A stretch of DNA of 64,000 nucleotides from Streptomyces sp. RPT161 (lineage in GTDB: Bacteria; Actinomycetota; Actinomycetes; Streptomycetales; Streptomycetaceae): NCBI RefSeq assembly GCF_027533845.1, contig NZ_JAPZVN010000012.1, forward strand, positions 1 through 64,000. Reading direction: 5' to 3'. The number at the start of each line of letters is the position of its first letter. Position 1 is the stretch's first letter. Below are positions 37,869 to 46,454 of the stretch, one piece after another. A model generated the notes under the pieces. It was given only the letters and a program-made list of their open reading frames with translations, did not search any database and was not told the DNA's origin. The position numbers and the translations under genes were made by a program.

Positions 37869-38810
37869 TCACCCGGTGGTGGCCAGTCGCTCGCGCCACC
37901 AGGCGACCGTCGCCCTGATCTGCTCGTCGACGGGGGTGGCCCGTACCGCGAATGCGGCTTCGTAAGCGCTGGAGTCGGCTATGAACGGGCGGTCGAACTG
38001 GTAACGGATCTCCTTCAGTTCACGGATCAGCGGGGAGAAGACCGACACGACGCCCAGCGCGGCTGGCGACAGCCTGCGCACCGCGACCGGCCCCGTTCCC
38101 GCCTCGGCGGCAAGGCGGTCGACCATCTCCCGGGTGGACAGCGCGGGCTGCGTCGGCACGTGCCAGGCCCGTCCCCAGGCCCGTTCCTCACAAGCCACCT
38201 CGGCCAGGGCCCTGGCCACGTCGGGGAGATAGCTCCAGCTGTGCGGGGCCTGCGGATCGCCGAGCGCGGAGACCGGCTTGCCGCGCAGCAGTCGTGGCAT
38301 GACCCGTGCGGCCAGATGCCCGCCGTCGGTCACGCCGGGCCCGAAGAAGTCCGAGGCCCGCACCTCGACCGCCCTGATACGGCCCTGCTCGTGCAGTTCG
38401 CGCGTCTGCTCCCAAACGGTGGCGCGCGCCCGCCCCTTGGGGCCGGTCGCCGCCAGCGGCAGTTCCTCGGTCATGGGGCCGTCCACCGGACCGTAGCCGT
38501 AGAGATTGCCCAGCATGACCAGGACGGCACCCGTCGCCTCGGCCGCCGCGCGGACCGACGAGGCCAGTGGCGGCCATGCGCTCGCCCAGCGATGGTAGGG
38601 CGGTGCGGCACAGCAGTAGATGGCGTCCGCGCCCCGCGCCGCCTCGATCAGTCGGGTGCTGTCCGTCGCGTCCGACGCGATGTGCTCGATGCCGGGCTCC
38701 GCGCTTCGGCCCGACTTGGTGACGACCCTTACCGAATGGCCCTTCTCGGCAAGAAGTCGAGCAGTGGCCGCCCCGGCGGGCCCGAACCCCAAAACCACAT
38801 GAAGACTCAC
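37869..38810 (-). CDS. NAD(P)-dependent epimerase/reductase
   Basis: A 313-residue extended SDR protein. The Rossmann motif is LGFGPAGAATARLL, a variant of GxxGxxG. The active site carries LYGYGPVDG with Tyr, and DFFGPGVTDGG follows as in sugar or flavonoid-type reductases. The substrate is unknown. It stands between a small operon and the CobW gene on opposite strands. Confidence 0.83.
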   Translation of the reverse strand: MSLHVVLGFGPAGAATARLLAEKGHSVRVVTKSGRSAEPGIEHIASDATDSTRLIEAARGADAIYCCAAPPYHRWASAWPPLASSVRAAAEATGAVLVMLGNLYGYGPVDGPMTEELPLAATGPKGRARATVWEQTRELHEQGRIRAVEVRASDFFGPGVTDGGHLAARVMPRLLRGKPVSALGDPQAPHSWSYLPDVARALAEVACEERAWGRAWHVPTQPALSTREMVDRLAAEAGTGPVAVRRLSPAALGVVSVFSPLIRELKEIRYQFDRPFIADSSAYEAAFAVRATPVDEQIRATVAWWRERLATTG

Positions 38811-39004
38811 GCCCGCACACTAGCGCGACCGTGGGTGGTGTCGCCCTCGCGCCGGTGAGCCAGGGGATTGCCACGCTGAGGCCGCCGCGGTGCCACCCCC
38901 GGCCGAGTCCGGTCGTGGGAGGGCCCGGCCCCGGCGCGGGTCCCGTCGCCGGACGGGTAGTAGCCTCGAAGGCGCCCGCCACGCCGTCGTGAAGAGGACC
39001 CACG

Positions 39005-40057
39005 TTGTCGAAGCACCGGATTCCCGTTGTCATCCTCGCGGGGTTCCTGGGGTCGGGTAAGACCACGTTGCTCAACCACCTCCTGCGGAACCGGGCCGGG
39101 GTGCGCATCGGAGTGGTCGTCAATGACTTCGGCAGCATCAACGTGGACGCCCTCAGCGTGGCCGGTCAGGTCGATTCGATGATCTCGCTGGGGAACGGCT
39201 GTCTGTGCTGCGCGGTCGACACCAGCGACATGGACGAGATGCTCCACCGGCTCACCCGGCCGAGCGCCGGCATCGACGTCATCGTCATCGAGGCGAGCGG
39301 ACTCGCCGAACCCCAGGAGGTGATCCGCATGGTCCTGGCCAGCGACAACCAGCGGATCGCCTACGGGGGCCTGGTGGAGGTGGTCGACGGTGTGGAGTTC
39401 GAAGAGACCCGCACCCGGCATCCACATATCGAACTCCACCTGAAGTGCGCTGACTTGATCGTGCTCAACAAGAGCGACCGCCTCAGCGAGTCGCGGCGCG
39501 AAGAACTGCTGGCTGCCGTGTCCCGGATCACCCCGCGGACTCCGGTCGTAGCGACGGCACACGGACGAATCGACCCGGAGCTGCTGTTCGACCGGAGAGG
39601 GAAGGCATCACGGGAGCCGGCGGTGAGGCAGTTGTCCTTCGACGACCTGCGCACCGACGATCACGACCACACCCATGACCACGCCGACGGTTGCGATCAC
39701 CTGCATTCCGCCTATGAGACGGTCAGCTTCGTCTCCGAGCGGCCGATGAACCCGCGCAAGATGATGGACTTCCTGGACGGCGGTCCCACGGGGATCTACC
39801 GCATCAAGGGCTTCGTCGACTTCGGTGAAACCGGAGCCAGGCAGAAGTACGCCCTGCACACCGTCGGCAAGTACCTGCGTTTCCGCCTGGGGCGCTGGGG
39901 CGAGGGCGAGCCGCGCAGCACCCGGCTCGTCTTCATCGGCGCCGGTCTGAACGCGCGCTCCCTCACCGAGGAACTCAACCGCTGTGTCGAGACCGGTGAG
40001 CCGTCCACCACGGACGAGCTGCGGATGATGCCGGTGCTGCGGTACGTCGAGACCTGA
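39005..40057 (+). CDS. CobW/COG0523 family GTPase metallochaperone
   Basis: A 350-residue G3E GTPase. The P-loop is GFLGSGKTTLLN at residues 13-24, the metal motif is GCLCC, and the G4 motif is LNKSD. A His-rich loop (DDHDHTHDHADGCDHLH, about residues 218-234) suggests transfer of zinc or another divalent ion. A CobW C-terminal domain follows. The start codon is TTG 39005 with AGAGGA upstream. No Zur-type box was recognised, and no paralogous ribosomal protein genes are near. Confidence 0.92.
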   Translation: MSKHRIPVVILAGFLGSGKTTLLNHLLRNRAGVRIGVVVNDFGSINVDALSVAGQVDSMISLGNGCLCCAVDTSDMDEMLHRLTRPSAGIDVIVIEASGLAEPQEVIRMVLASDNQRIAYGGLVEVVDGVEFEETRTRHPHIELHLKCADLIVLNKSDRLSESRREELLAAVSRITPRTPVVATAHGRIDPELLFDRRGKASREPAVRQLSFDDLRTDDHDHTHDHADGCDHLHSAYETVSFVSERPMNPRKMMDFLDGGPTGIYRIKGFVDFGETGARQKYALHTVGKYLRFRLGRWGEGEPRSTRLVFIGAGLNARSLTEELNRCVETGEPSTTDELRMMPVLRYVET

Positions 40058-40132
40058 CGACCTGTCGAGATGGGCGGCTCGCTCTCACCGCGCACAGCTC
40101 GACGACGACGGACCCGCCGTCCCGCCAGCTTG

Positions 40133-41569
40133 CTATGCGCTCAGAGCCCCGACCCGGGTCGCGAATTCCACCAGACCGTCCGCCGACGCGCCCGCCCAGC
40201 CCACATAGCCGTCCGGGCGGATGAGGAAGACGCCGGTGCCGTACGCCTCGTACGGCGGGATGCGGACCGCCGGGAACGGGACCGTTGGCAGCTCCACGTC
40301 GGTGCCGACCGTCAGCAGCGTCCAGTGTGTGCCCCGGAACGCGTCGAAGAGGCGTACGCCGCCCCGGCGGCCGTCCGGGGCACGGTCACCCGCGTGCAGC
40401 GTGTCCTCGGGAAGGCACGGACGGGTCTCCACGGCCAACGACGACTTACGGTAGCCGAGGCCCAACTGCTGGGTCGCTCGGCCCCGGCGGACCTCACCGT
40501 GGTGCACACGGGTCGACAGGATCAGCATGTCGGCGGCGTTCGGCAGCCGCTCCTCCTCGTACGTGTCGAGCAAGGCCTCCGGCGCCCCGCAGGACAGCAT
40601 CGCGCCGAGCTTCCAGCCCAGGTTGTACGCGTCCTGGACGCTGGTGTTCAGGCCCTGACCGCCCGCGGGCGAGTGCACGTGCGCGGCGTCGCCCGCGAGG
40701 AACACCCGGCCCACCCGGAACCGGTCCGCCAGCGCCGCCCGCAGCCGGAACTCGGACGCCCAACGCACCTCGGGCACTTGACGTTTAGTCAGGTGGGAGC
40801 GCGCGGCGACCACCCTGCGAATGCCGTCCAGGGACGTGTCGATGGCCGAACCGTGGGGAAACTGCGCGATGAGCTGGAAGTCGTCCGTGCCGACCAGCGG
40901 ACACAGGCCCAGCAGGCCCTCGCCGGTCTCCTGGGCGGGCGGGAAGATGTGCCAGTTGTCGCGGTCCAGTCCGCTGACCCGGACGTCCGCCACCAGCATC
41001 GGGTTCGGGTCCACGGTCTCGCCCGTCATCCCGACGCCGAGCAGTCGGCGCACCGCCGAGCGTCCCCCGTCGGCGGCGACCGCGTACCGCGCCCGCACCG
41101 TGGTGCCGGTCGCCAACTCGGCGGTCACCCCGTCCGCGTCCTGGGCCAGGCCCACCACCTCCTGCCCGAAGGCGACCCGACCGCCCAACTCGCGCAGCCG
41201 CTCGTACAGCACCTCCTGGGTGCGCCACTGCGGCAGCATCCATGATCCGGCGTACGGCTCGGCCTCCGACGGCTCGGTGGCGTCGAACAGGGTTTGCTCG
41301 CCCTGCCGTTCGCCGTCCTTCCAGATCATGTTCGCCGGGTAGGGGCCGCCCGCCGCGCGGACCTGGGCCACGACGCCGAGGTCGTCGAGGACTTCCAGCG
41401 TGCGCGGCTGGAGCCCCTTGCCGCGCGAGCCGGGGAACAGGGCCGGGCCGCGTTCGACGACCAGCGCGTCCACGCCGCGCCGGGCGAGGTCGACGGCGAG
41501 CGTGAGGCCGGTGGGGCCGGCGCCGACGATCAGCACGTCGACGTGCGTGCTTGTCTCCAGGAGAGCCAT
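40133..41569 (-). CDS. FAD-dependent aromatic monooxygenase
   Basis: A 478-residue class A flavoprotein hydroxylase. GAGPTGLTLAVDLARRG near the N-terminus binds the FAD ADP part; the GD motif is LAGDAAHVHSPAGGQGLN, and the NADPH-related DG motif is AADGGRSAVRR. The C-terminal thioredoxin-like part of PHBH-type polyketide oxygenases follows. It hydroxylates or inactivates an aromatic compound. The divergent TetR regulator and two shared operators indicate substrate-induced expression, as for a detoxification or resistance enzyme. Confidence 0.9.
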   Translation of the reverse strand: MALLETSTHVDVLIVGAGPTGLTLAVDLARRGVDALVVERGPALFPGSRGKGLQPRTLEVLDDLGVVAQVRAAGGPYPANMIWKDGERQGEQTLFDATEPSEAEPYAGSWMLPQWRTQEVLYERLRELGGRVAFGQEVVGLAQDADGVTAELATGTTVRARYAVAADGGRSAVRRLLGVGMTGETVDPNPMLVADVRVSGLDRDNWHIFPPAQETGEGLLGLCPLVGTDDFQLIAQFPHGSAIDTSLDGIRRVVAARSHLTKRQVPEVRWASEFRLRAALADRFRVGRVFLAGDAAHVHSPAGGQGLNTSVQDAYNLGWKLGAMLSCGAPEALLDTYEEERLPNAADMLILSTRVHHGEVRRGRATQQLGLGYRKSSLAVETRPCLPEDTLHAGDRAPDGRRGGVRLFDAFRGTHWTLLTVGTDVELPTVPFPAVRIPPYEAYGTGVFLIRPDGYVGWAGASADGLVEFATRVGALSA

Positions 41570-41577
41570 GAGATCTC

Positions 41578-41627
41578 CTTAACTTTGTTAAGTTGACGAT
41601 TCGAAGTCTGCCCTTAACGGCGTTAAG
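41578..41627. promoter_or_regulatory. two perfect TetR operators CTTAACNNNGTTAAG
   Basis: CTTAACTTTGTTAAG (41578-41592) and CTTAACGGCGTTAAG (41613-41627) lie 35 bp apart in the 67-bp divergent gap. The first overlaps the Shine-Dalgarno side of the monooxygenase gene, the second lies just before the TetR start. Confidence 0.85.
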
Positions 41628-41636
41628 CTGTCAACC

Positions 41637-42281
41637 GTGACCCCTCAGAGAACTCCGAAGCTCGACCGGAAGCTGGTCGCCGAGACGGCGCTGACACTCC
41701 TCAACGAGGTGGGCCTCGAAGGCCTCACTCTTCGTGCGATCGCCAGGGAACTGGACGTCAAGGCCCCTGCTTTGTACTGGCACTTCAAGGACAAGCAGGC
41801 GCTGCTCGACGAGATGGCGACAGAGATGATGCGGCGGATGCGGCTAGGCACGGTGCGGCCGGAGGGGGACTGGCGGGAAGCGTTCCGCGCGACGATGCGC
41901 GCCCTGCGCGAGCACCTGCTGCGGTACCGCGACGGCGCCAAGGTCTACAGCGGCACGCGGTTCACCGACACCTCGTACGCGGAGGGACTGGAAGCCAGTC
42001 TTCGCATGCTGACGGAGGCGGGCTTCACACAGGCGGCGGCGGCCCGCGCCTGGTTCACGGCATGCAGCTACACGATCGGCTTTGTCATCGAGGAACAGGC
42101 CGTGGGACCCAACCCGTTCGAGGGCACCGAAGGCTACGACGTCGACGCCCGCGCGGAGCGCCTGGCGGCCTATCCGCTCGCCGCGCAGGCCGGCCGTGAG
42201 ATGTTCCAGGACTTCGACCGTGGCTTCGAGAAGGGCCTGGACGCGGTCCTGGCAGGCATCGAAGCGACACTGTCCAGTTAG
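41637..42281 (+). CDS. TetR family repressor
   Basis: A 214-residue TetR protein. The DNA-binding helix-turn-helix is LRAIARELDVKAPALYWHFKDKQALLD, close to the class of the tetracycline repressor itself. The C-terminal ligand domain matches the TetR_C type. The start codon is GTG 41637. It should repress itself and the divergent FAD monooxygenase through the two operators. The ligand is probably an aromatic compound, possibly tetracycline-like; this is inference. Confidence 0.92.
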   Translation: MTPQRTPKLDRKLVAETALTLLNEVGLEGLTLRAIARELDVKAPALYWHFKDKQALLDEMATEMMRRMRLGTVRPEGDWREAFRATMRALREHLLRYRDGAKVYSGTRFTDTSYAEGLEASLRMLTEAGFTQAAAARAWFTACSYTIGFVIEEQAVGPNPFEGTEGYDVDARAERLAAYPLAAQAGREMFQDFDRGFEKGLDAVLAGIEATLSS

Positions 42282-42401
42282 CCCGCCGCGGCGGATACGA
42301 GTTCACCCGCCCGACTGCATGCGCCACGCCCCAGCGTCAGCGCGCCGTCGGGCCCGTTGCGCACCCTGCCCCAGCTTCGCCCGTGCCACCCCGAGGACAC
42401 C

Positions 42402-43343
42402 TCACTCCCAGCCGCGAGCCACCGCCGCCAAGGCGTCGGCGACCCGTTGGCGGGACGCCGGATCGGCTCGTACGGTGAAGCTGTTCTCGACGTGCAGGAA
42501 CGGGACCCCGTTGTCCGCCGCCTTGTTGCCCTGCGCGTTCGTGGTGCCTTCGAGGCCGCTGCAGCGTTCCCGCCAGACGCGGCAGACCCGGAACCCCTTG
42601 TCCGACAGGAGGCGGGCCGCCTCGCGCACCGGGCGGCTGGGCTCGGCGGGGCCGGGGGAGACGATGACGTCGTGGTCGGGGGAACTGGCGTCGGCGAAGC
42701 CGTGCACCTGGATCGCGGGCAGGCCGCGTGCCACCAGCATGTCGCACACCGCGCCGAAGACGGAGTCCTCCCGATGCGCCACATCGGCGGCGTTCCCCTC
42801 GCCCGCGTTGCGCGGTGCGCCCGCCAGGACCAGAACTCCGCCCGGCGCCCTGGTGAACAGGTCGCCGGCGAGCAGTTCCGTGTACAGGTCGGAGCGCGGA
42901 TGCGGGGCCTGCACGTTCCAGCGCACCGGGTGCGCCAGGTCGACGTACACCCAGCCCCAGCCCCGGTGCGTCGCGGGTGATTCGGCGACCTCGGCGACCT
43001 CGCGGTCCGTGCCGGACACGCGAAGGGTGCGCACCGTGTAGCCGACGGTGGCGAGTCGTTGGCGCGCGGCGTCGAGGCGTCTGTCCAGGACCAGCGCGAC
43101 ACCGGTCGCGATCGCCCTCCGCTCCCCGCGGTCAGGTATCCGGTAGCCCCCTTCCTTGGGAAGGCCGGAGATGTGCTCGCCTATGCGCCGGGTCAGATCG
43201 ATGGTTTGGGACGGGGGCACGGACTTCCCTTCCTGAGCGCTGCGCGACTGCCAGATGACGACGGTGCCCACCGCCGCCACGGCAAGGGCGGTGATGAGTG
43301 TGACGGCGCGCCAGCGCGGGCGCCAGAGGGAAGGAGAACGCAC
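42402..43343 (-). CDS. membrane-anchored protein of unknown function
   Basis: About 313 residues. An N-terminal transmembrane helix (VTLITALAVAAVGTVVIW) anchors an extracytoplasmic domain. Conserved-looking stretches are VQAPHPRSDLYTELLAGDLF, DVAHREDSVF, IQVHGFADAS and TTNAQGNKAA...FLHVEN. The His/Asp/Glu pattern suggests a metal-dependent hydrolase, perhaps of the N-formylglutamate or poly-gamma-glutamate hydrolase fold, but I do not assign a function. GTG 43343 was chosen; the frame extends to 43406. It lies beside the decayed pgsC/nlpC fragments, which may be meaningful. Confidence 0.6.
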   Translation of the reverse strand: MRSPSLWRPRWRAVTLITALAVAAVGTVVIWQSRSAQEGKSVPPSQTIDLTRRIGEHISGLPKEGGYRIPDRGERRAIATGVALVLDRRLDAARQRLATVGYTVRTLRVSGTDREVAEVAESPATHRGWGWVYVDLAHPVRWNVQAPHPRSDLYTELLAGDLFTRAPGGVLVLAGAPRNAGEGNAADVAHREDSVFGAVCDMLVARGLPAIQVHGFADASSPDHDVIVSPGPAEPSRPVREAARLLSDKGFRVCRVWRERCSGLEGTTNAQGNKAADNGVPFLHVENSFTVRADPASRQRVADALAAVARGWE

Positions 43344-43507
43344 GGAGAAAGACCCTACACACCAATAGCGACGGCGTGATGTGTGCCACAAACCGACCGT
43401 GTTCACACGGGCTTTATGCCCGTCAACTGTGCGGCGGAAATAGGAGGGTTGGGGAATCCGCCGTGCTGTGCATTGTGCGTTGGGAGGCCGCGGCGCGTGA
43501 CTGCCAA

Positions 43508-43696
43508 CTGATCGCGGTCGAGTTCCCGATGCTGTTCGGCCACCAGGCCCTCGGCTACATCGTCCTCGGGCTGATCGCCTACCAACTGGTGCGCCAACCG
43601 CCCCGCGCGACCCTGCTGTCCACCACCGCGGTCACCCTCGGCGCATATGTCGTCCTCGCGGCTGGGCTGCTGATGGGCGCCCTGCCGGCGGTGTGA
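43508..43696 (+). pseudogene. pgsC fragment (decayed second copy)
   Basis: The C-terminal third of a PgsC-like protein: EFPMLFGHQALGYIVLGLIA and YQLVRQPPRATLLSTTAVTL match the intact PgsC at 26665-27147 closely. The N-terminal two-thirds are missing; the open frame upstream to 43376 is unrelated. A NlpC-like fragment follows in the same order as in the intact locus. Confidence 0.8.
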
Positions 43697-43726
43697 CCAC
43701 AGCTACCGAGAGAGAGCCCGACAGAC

Positions 43727-43979
43727 ATGGCCACATCCCCGCGCAAGGGCGGCAACCGGCTGTCCATCGCCCTGGTCTCGACGCTCGCCGTCACGGGAGC
43801 GGTCCTCGGCTACGAACTGCATCGGCATCTATCTCGGCCTGGACACCGACGGCCATCCGCGGTTCATCTCCAGCCGGGAGGAGAACAACGGCCCCACCTT
43901 CGGCGACATCGGCCGCACGGCCCGGCTCGACGGCAACGGCTTCTACGCCTCGGGCCTGCGCAACGCCAAGCGCCTGTAG
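43727..43979 (+). pseudogene. NlpC/P60 fragment (decayed second copy)
   Basis: An N-terminal export segment (NRLSIALVSTLAVTGAVLGY) runs into a frame change near 43818. The other frame then reads IGIYLGLDTDGHPRF and NNGPTFGDIG...GFYASGLRNAKRL to a stop at 43977-43979. This matches the last 50 residues of the NlpC/P60 protein at 27192-28271. Roughly 250 codons, including the catalytic Cys, are lost. Confidence 0.8.
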
Positions 43980-44022
43980 GCGGGTTCGGCGGTCAGCGGT
44001 GCGCTGACCGCCTGGCGCACCG

Positions 44023-45225
44023 CTACGGGTTGATGCCGTCGTACTGCACGACCCGGTACGGCGACTGCCCCTGCTGTCCGTTCCACTGCGACACGATCAG
44101 GGTCAGTGACGTCGCGCCGGCGCTGCCCGGATGGATGTATCCGCCGTAGAGGTAAGGGAGTTGGGGCTTGCCCCAGTGGCTCACCGGCCAGGTGTTGTTG
44201 CCCACGATCTGCACCTTGGGAGCGGTCCACACGGCGTCCGGGCGGGGTGCGGTGCGGGTGCAGATCGAGTAGTCGGTCACGTCGAAGTAGCTCATGCAGT
44301 AGGTGTTGCCGACGCGTTTGACGGAGAACTCACCGATGTTGTTTCCCGTCAGGATCGGCGACGGCGCGGCCGAGGTGGTCCACTGCCACGACGCGCCCAC
44401 GTAGGCCCAGTTCTGCTGGGCGCCGAAGTTGCCGTTCCGGAAGTCGCCCGGCTGGATGCGGAACAGCTGGATCGCTCCGCCGTCGGCGGTGTTCCTGTGG
44501 GTTCCGTTCCACCGCTTCGAGAAGATGTACAGCCAGCCGTCGGGATCGATGCCGGCGAACGACCACATGCCGTACATGGACTGGTTCACCCCCTGGGTGT
44601 CACCGGCCCAGTGGTAGGGGTAGTCGTTCCACGTCACGCCGTAGTCGTCGGAGTAGGCCACGCCGGACATCAGCGAGCCGTCGTAACCCGCGGGCGGACC
44701 CCAGACGGCAACGGACGTGTACTGGATGTACGTACGGCCGCCGAACTCGATGCAGTCGTTCGGAATCCGGCTGACCTCGAAGCCGTACCCGTTGTCGGCG
44801 TTGTGCTGGTAGTCGAACAACTGGCGGGCACCGCCCCCGGTGGGCATGGCCCAGGTGAACGAGATCGGTGCCGCGCCGGAGGAGTCGAACCTGTCCTGGC
44901 ACAGCATCACCGGCGACCCGAGATAGCCGCCGCTCTGCCCGGCTCCGGACCAGGAGTCACCGAAGACGTAGCCCCAGCTGTTGTCGTGCTCCCGGTGGTA
45001 CGGGATGGCGAGATCCCCGGATCCCAGCCCCTGACCGCTCGCGGAGTCACCGGGCTGGTCGCACAACGGCGCGCCGCTTTGGGCCATCGGCCGCATCCGG
45101 GCGCGGGAGTCCGCGGCGGCGGGCACGGCGCCCAGCGCGCTGGTGCCCAGGGCAAGGCCCACGCCGGCCCTGAGTACGGATCGGCGGCTGGCCGGGCGCT
45201 GGTCCGGCCGCGAGGTGTTGGACAT
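44023..45225 (-). CDS. Tat-exported DUF4185 protein
   Basis: A 400-residue secreted protein with a twin-arginine signal (RPASRRSVLRAGVGLALG). The mature part has the DUF4185 beta-propeller pattern: SWGYVFGDSWSG, GVAYSDDYGVTWNDY and FDVTDYSICTRTA. The fold resembles glycoside hydrolases or sialidase-like propellers, but activity is not established. It shares a strand with the secreted esterase and protease upstream, with gaps of 56 and 69 bp, so the three may form one transcription unit. Confidence 0.85.
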   Translation of the reverse strand: MSNTSRPDQRPASRRSVLRAGVGLALGTSALGAVPAAADSRARMRPMAQSGAPLCDQPGDSASGQGLGSGDLAIPYHREHDNSWGYVFGDSWSGAGQSGGYLGSPVMLCQDRFDSSGAAPISFTWAMPTGGGARQLFDYQHNADNGYGFEVSRIPNDCIEFGGRTYIQYTSVAVWGPPAGYDGSLMSGVAYSDDYGVTWNDYPYHWAGDTQGVNQSMYGMWSFAGIDPDGWLYIFSKRWNGTHRNTADGGAIQLFRIQPGDFRNGNFGAQQNWAYVGASWQWTTSAAPSPILTGNNIGEFSVKRVGNTYCMSYFDVTDYSICTRTAPRPDAVWTAPKVQIVGNNTWPVSHWGKPQLPYLYGGYIHPGSAGATSLTLIVSQWNGQQGQSPYRVVQYDGINP

Positions 45226-45281
45226 CGGTCAATCCTCCAGGTGTGCGGTGCCCGACGCGGCGGGCCGTCTGCCGTCGGGGG

Positions 45282-46385
45282 TCAGCTGGTCGTGGTGAAC
45301 GCGCCGCGCAGGTGGCTCATGTAGTCGGCGACGGCGGGGGCCCAGCATCCGTAGTTGTGCCCGCCGTCGCAGGTGGAGGCCAGGGCCGAACCGTTGCCGT
45401 AGTCGACGAGGCGGCTGGGGTAGCCGAGCTTGTCCAGACCTGACTTGACGTTCTGGGCGGCGATCTCGGTGAAGTTGTCGATGGGACCCTGGTTGCCGGT
45501 GTAGAGCGTCACGTCGACTCCGGCGAGCTTGGCCAGGTTGGCCGGGGCGGCGGGGTTGACCTCGTTCCAGATGTGATCGGCGTTCAGGACCGGGTACGGG
45601 GAGCCGAAGATCGCGTCGCTGTCGACGTAGGGGCCGTAACCGGTGCACTGGCCGGTGCCCGAGGAGCTGGATGTGCTGACGGCACACCACGCGCCGGTGA
45701 GGTTGAGCTCGGTGGCCAGGACGGCCCCGCGCACCGCCGGCATGCCGAAGTCGATGCCGCCTGACAGGGAGGCGACATGGCCGAACACGTCGGAGTGGGA
45801 CTCGGCGTAGTGCAGTGCGCCGTAACCGCCCATCGACACGCCGGTGACAGCCCGGTGGCCCTTGTCGGCGATGGTGCGCAGATTGGCGTCGATGAAGGGG
45901 ACGACCTGGTCGATGTGGAAGGTCTCCCAGTTCGCCGCGCCCGCGGCGGTGTTCTGCATGAGCCAGTCGGCGTACCAGCCCTTCAGGCCGCCGTCCGGGA
46001 CCACGGTGATCGCCGAGTCGGAACGCAGCGCCGGGGCGGCCGCGGCGTCGTCCACCGTTCCGCCGCCACCGTGCAGGAAGTAGACCACCGGCCACCGCTT
46101 GCTGGGATCGGCCGCGTAGTCACGGGGAAGGAAGACGCGGATCTTGTGCTGGCCGGACAGCTGTTGGCTGGTCACGGTGATGGTGAAGTCGGTGGCGGAG
46201 CGCACCTCGGTGGCGCCGGAGACCTGGGTCAGGCCGTAGCCGTTGGTGAAGCTCGGGATCGAGGGGGCGTCGGCGTGTGCGACCGGCCCGGCGAACACGG
46301 TCAGCGCCGCCAGCGCGGTCGCGGCGGCGGCCGTTTTGGCGCGCAACGGGAAACGGCTCCGTGCGCCGGTCAGCAGCGGTCTCAT
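45282..46385 (-). CDS. secreted esterase D/antigen 85-type hydrolase
   Basis: A 367-residue alpha/beta hydrolase. The signal peptide has KTAAAATALAALTVFAGPVAHA. The nucleophile elbow is TGVSMGGYGALHYA. YFLHGGGGTVDD holds the oxyanion region, and the His is likely in DGGHNYGCWAP. The family includes esterase D and mycolyltransferases; in Streptomyces it is probably an extracellular esterase. ATG 46385 has AAGGAGAACG upstream; the frame extends six codons further. Confidence 0.87.
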   Translation of the reverse strand: MRPLLTGARSRFPLRAKTAAAATALAALTVFAGPVAHADAPSIPSFTNGYGLTQVSGATEVRSATDFTITVTSQQLSGQHKIRVFLPRDYAADPSKRWPVVYFLHGGGGTVDDAAAAPALRSDSAITVVPDGGLKGWYADWLMQNTAAGAANWETFHIDQVVPFIDANLRTIADKGHRAVTGVSMGGYGALHYAESHSDVFGHVASLSGGIDFGMPAVRGAVLATELNLTGAWCAVSTSSSSGTGQCTGYGPYVDSDAIFGSPYPVLNADHIWNEVNPAAPANLAKLAGVDVTLYTGNQGPIDNFTEIAAQNVKSGLDKLGYPSRLVDYGNGSALASTCDGGHNYGCWAPAVADYMSHLRGAFTTTS

Positions 46386-46454
46386 GAGACGTTCTCCTTC
46401 CAACAGGGGTGGTCAGTGGGTGCGATGCGGGCGTCGTGGGAGGGGCGGGGCGGT

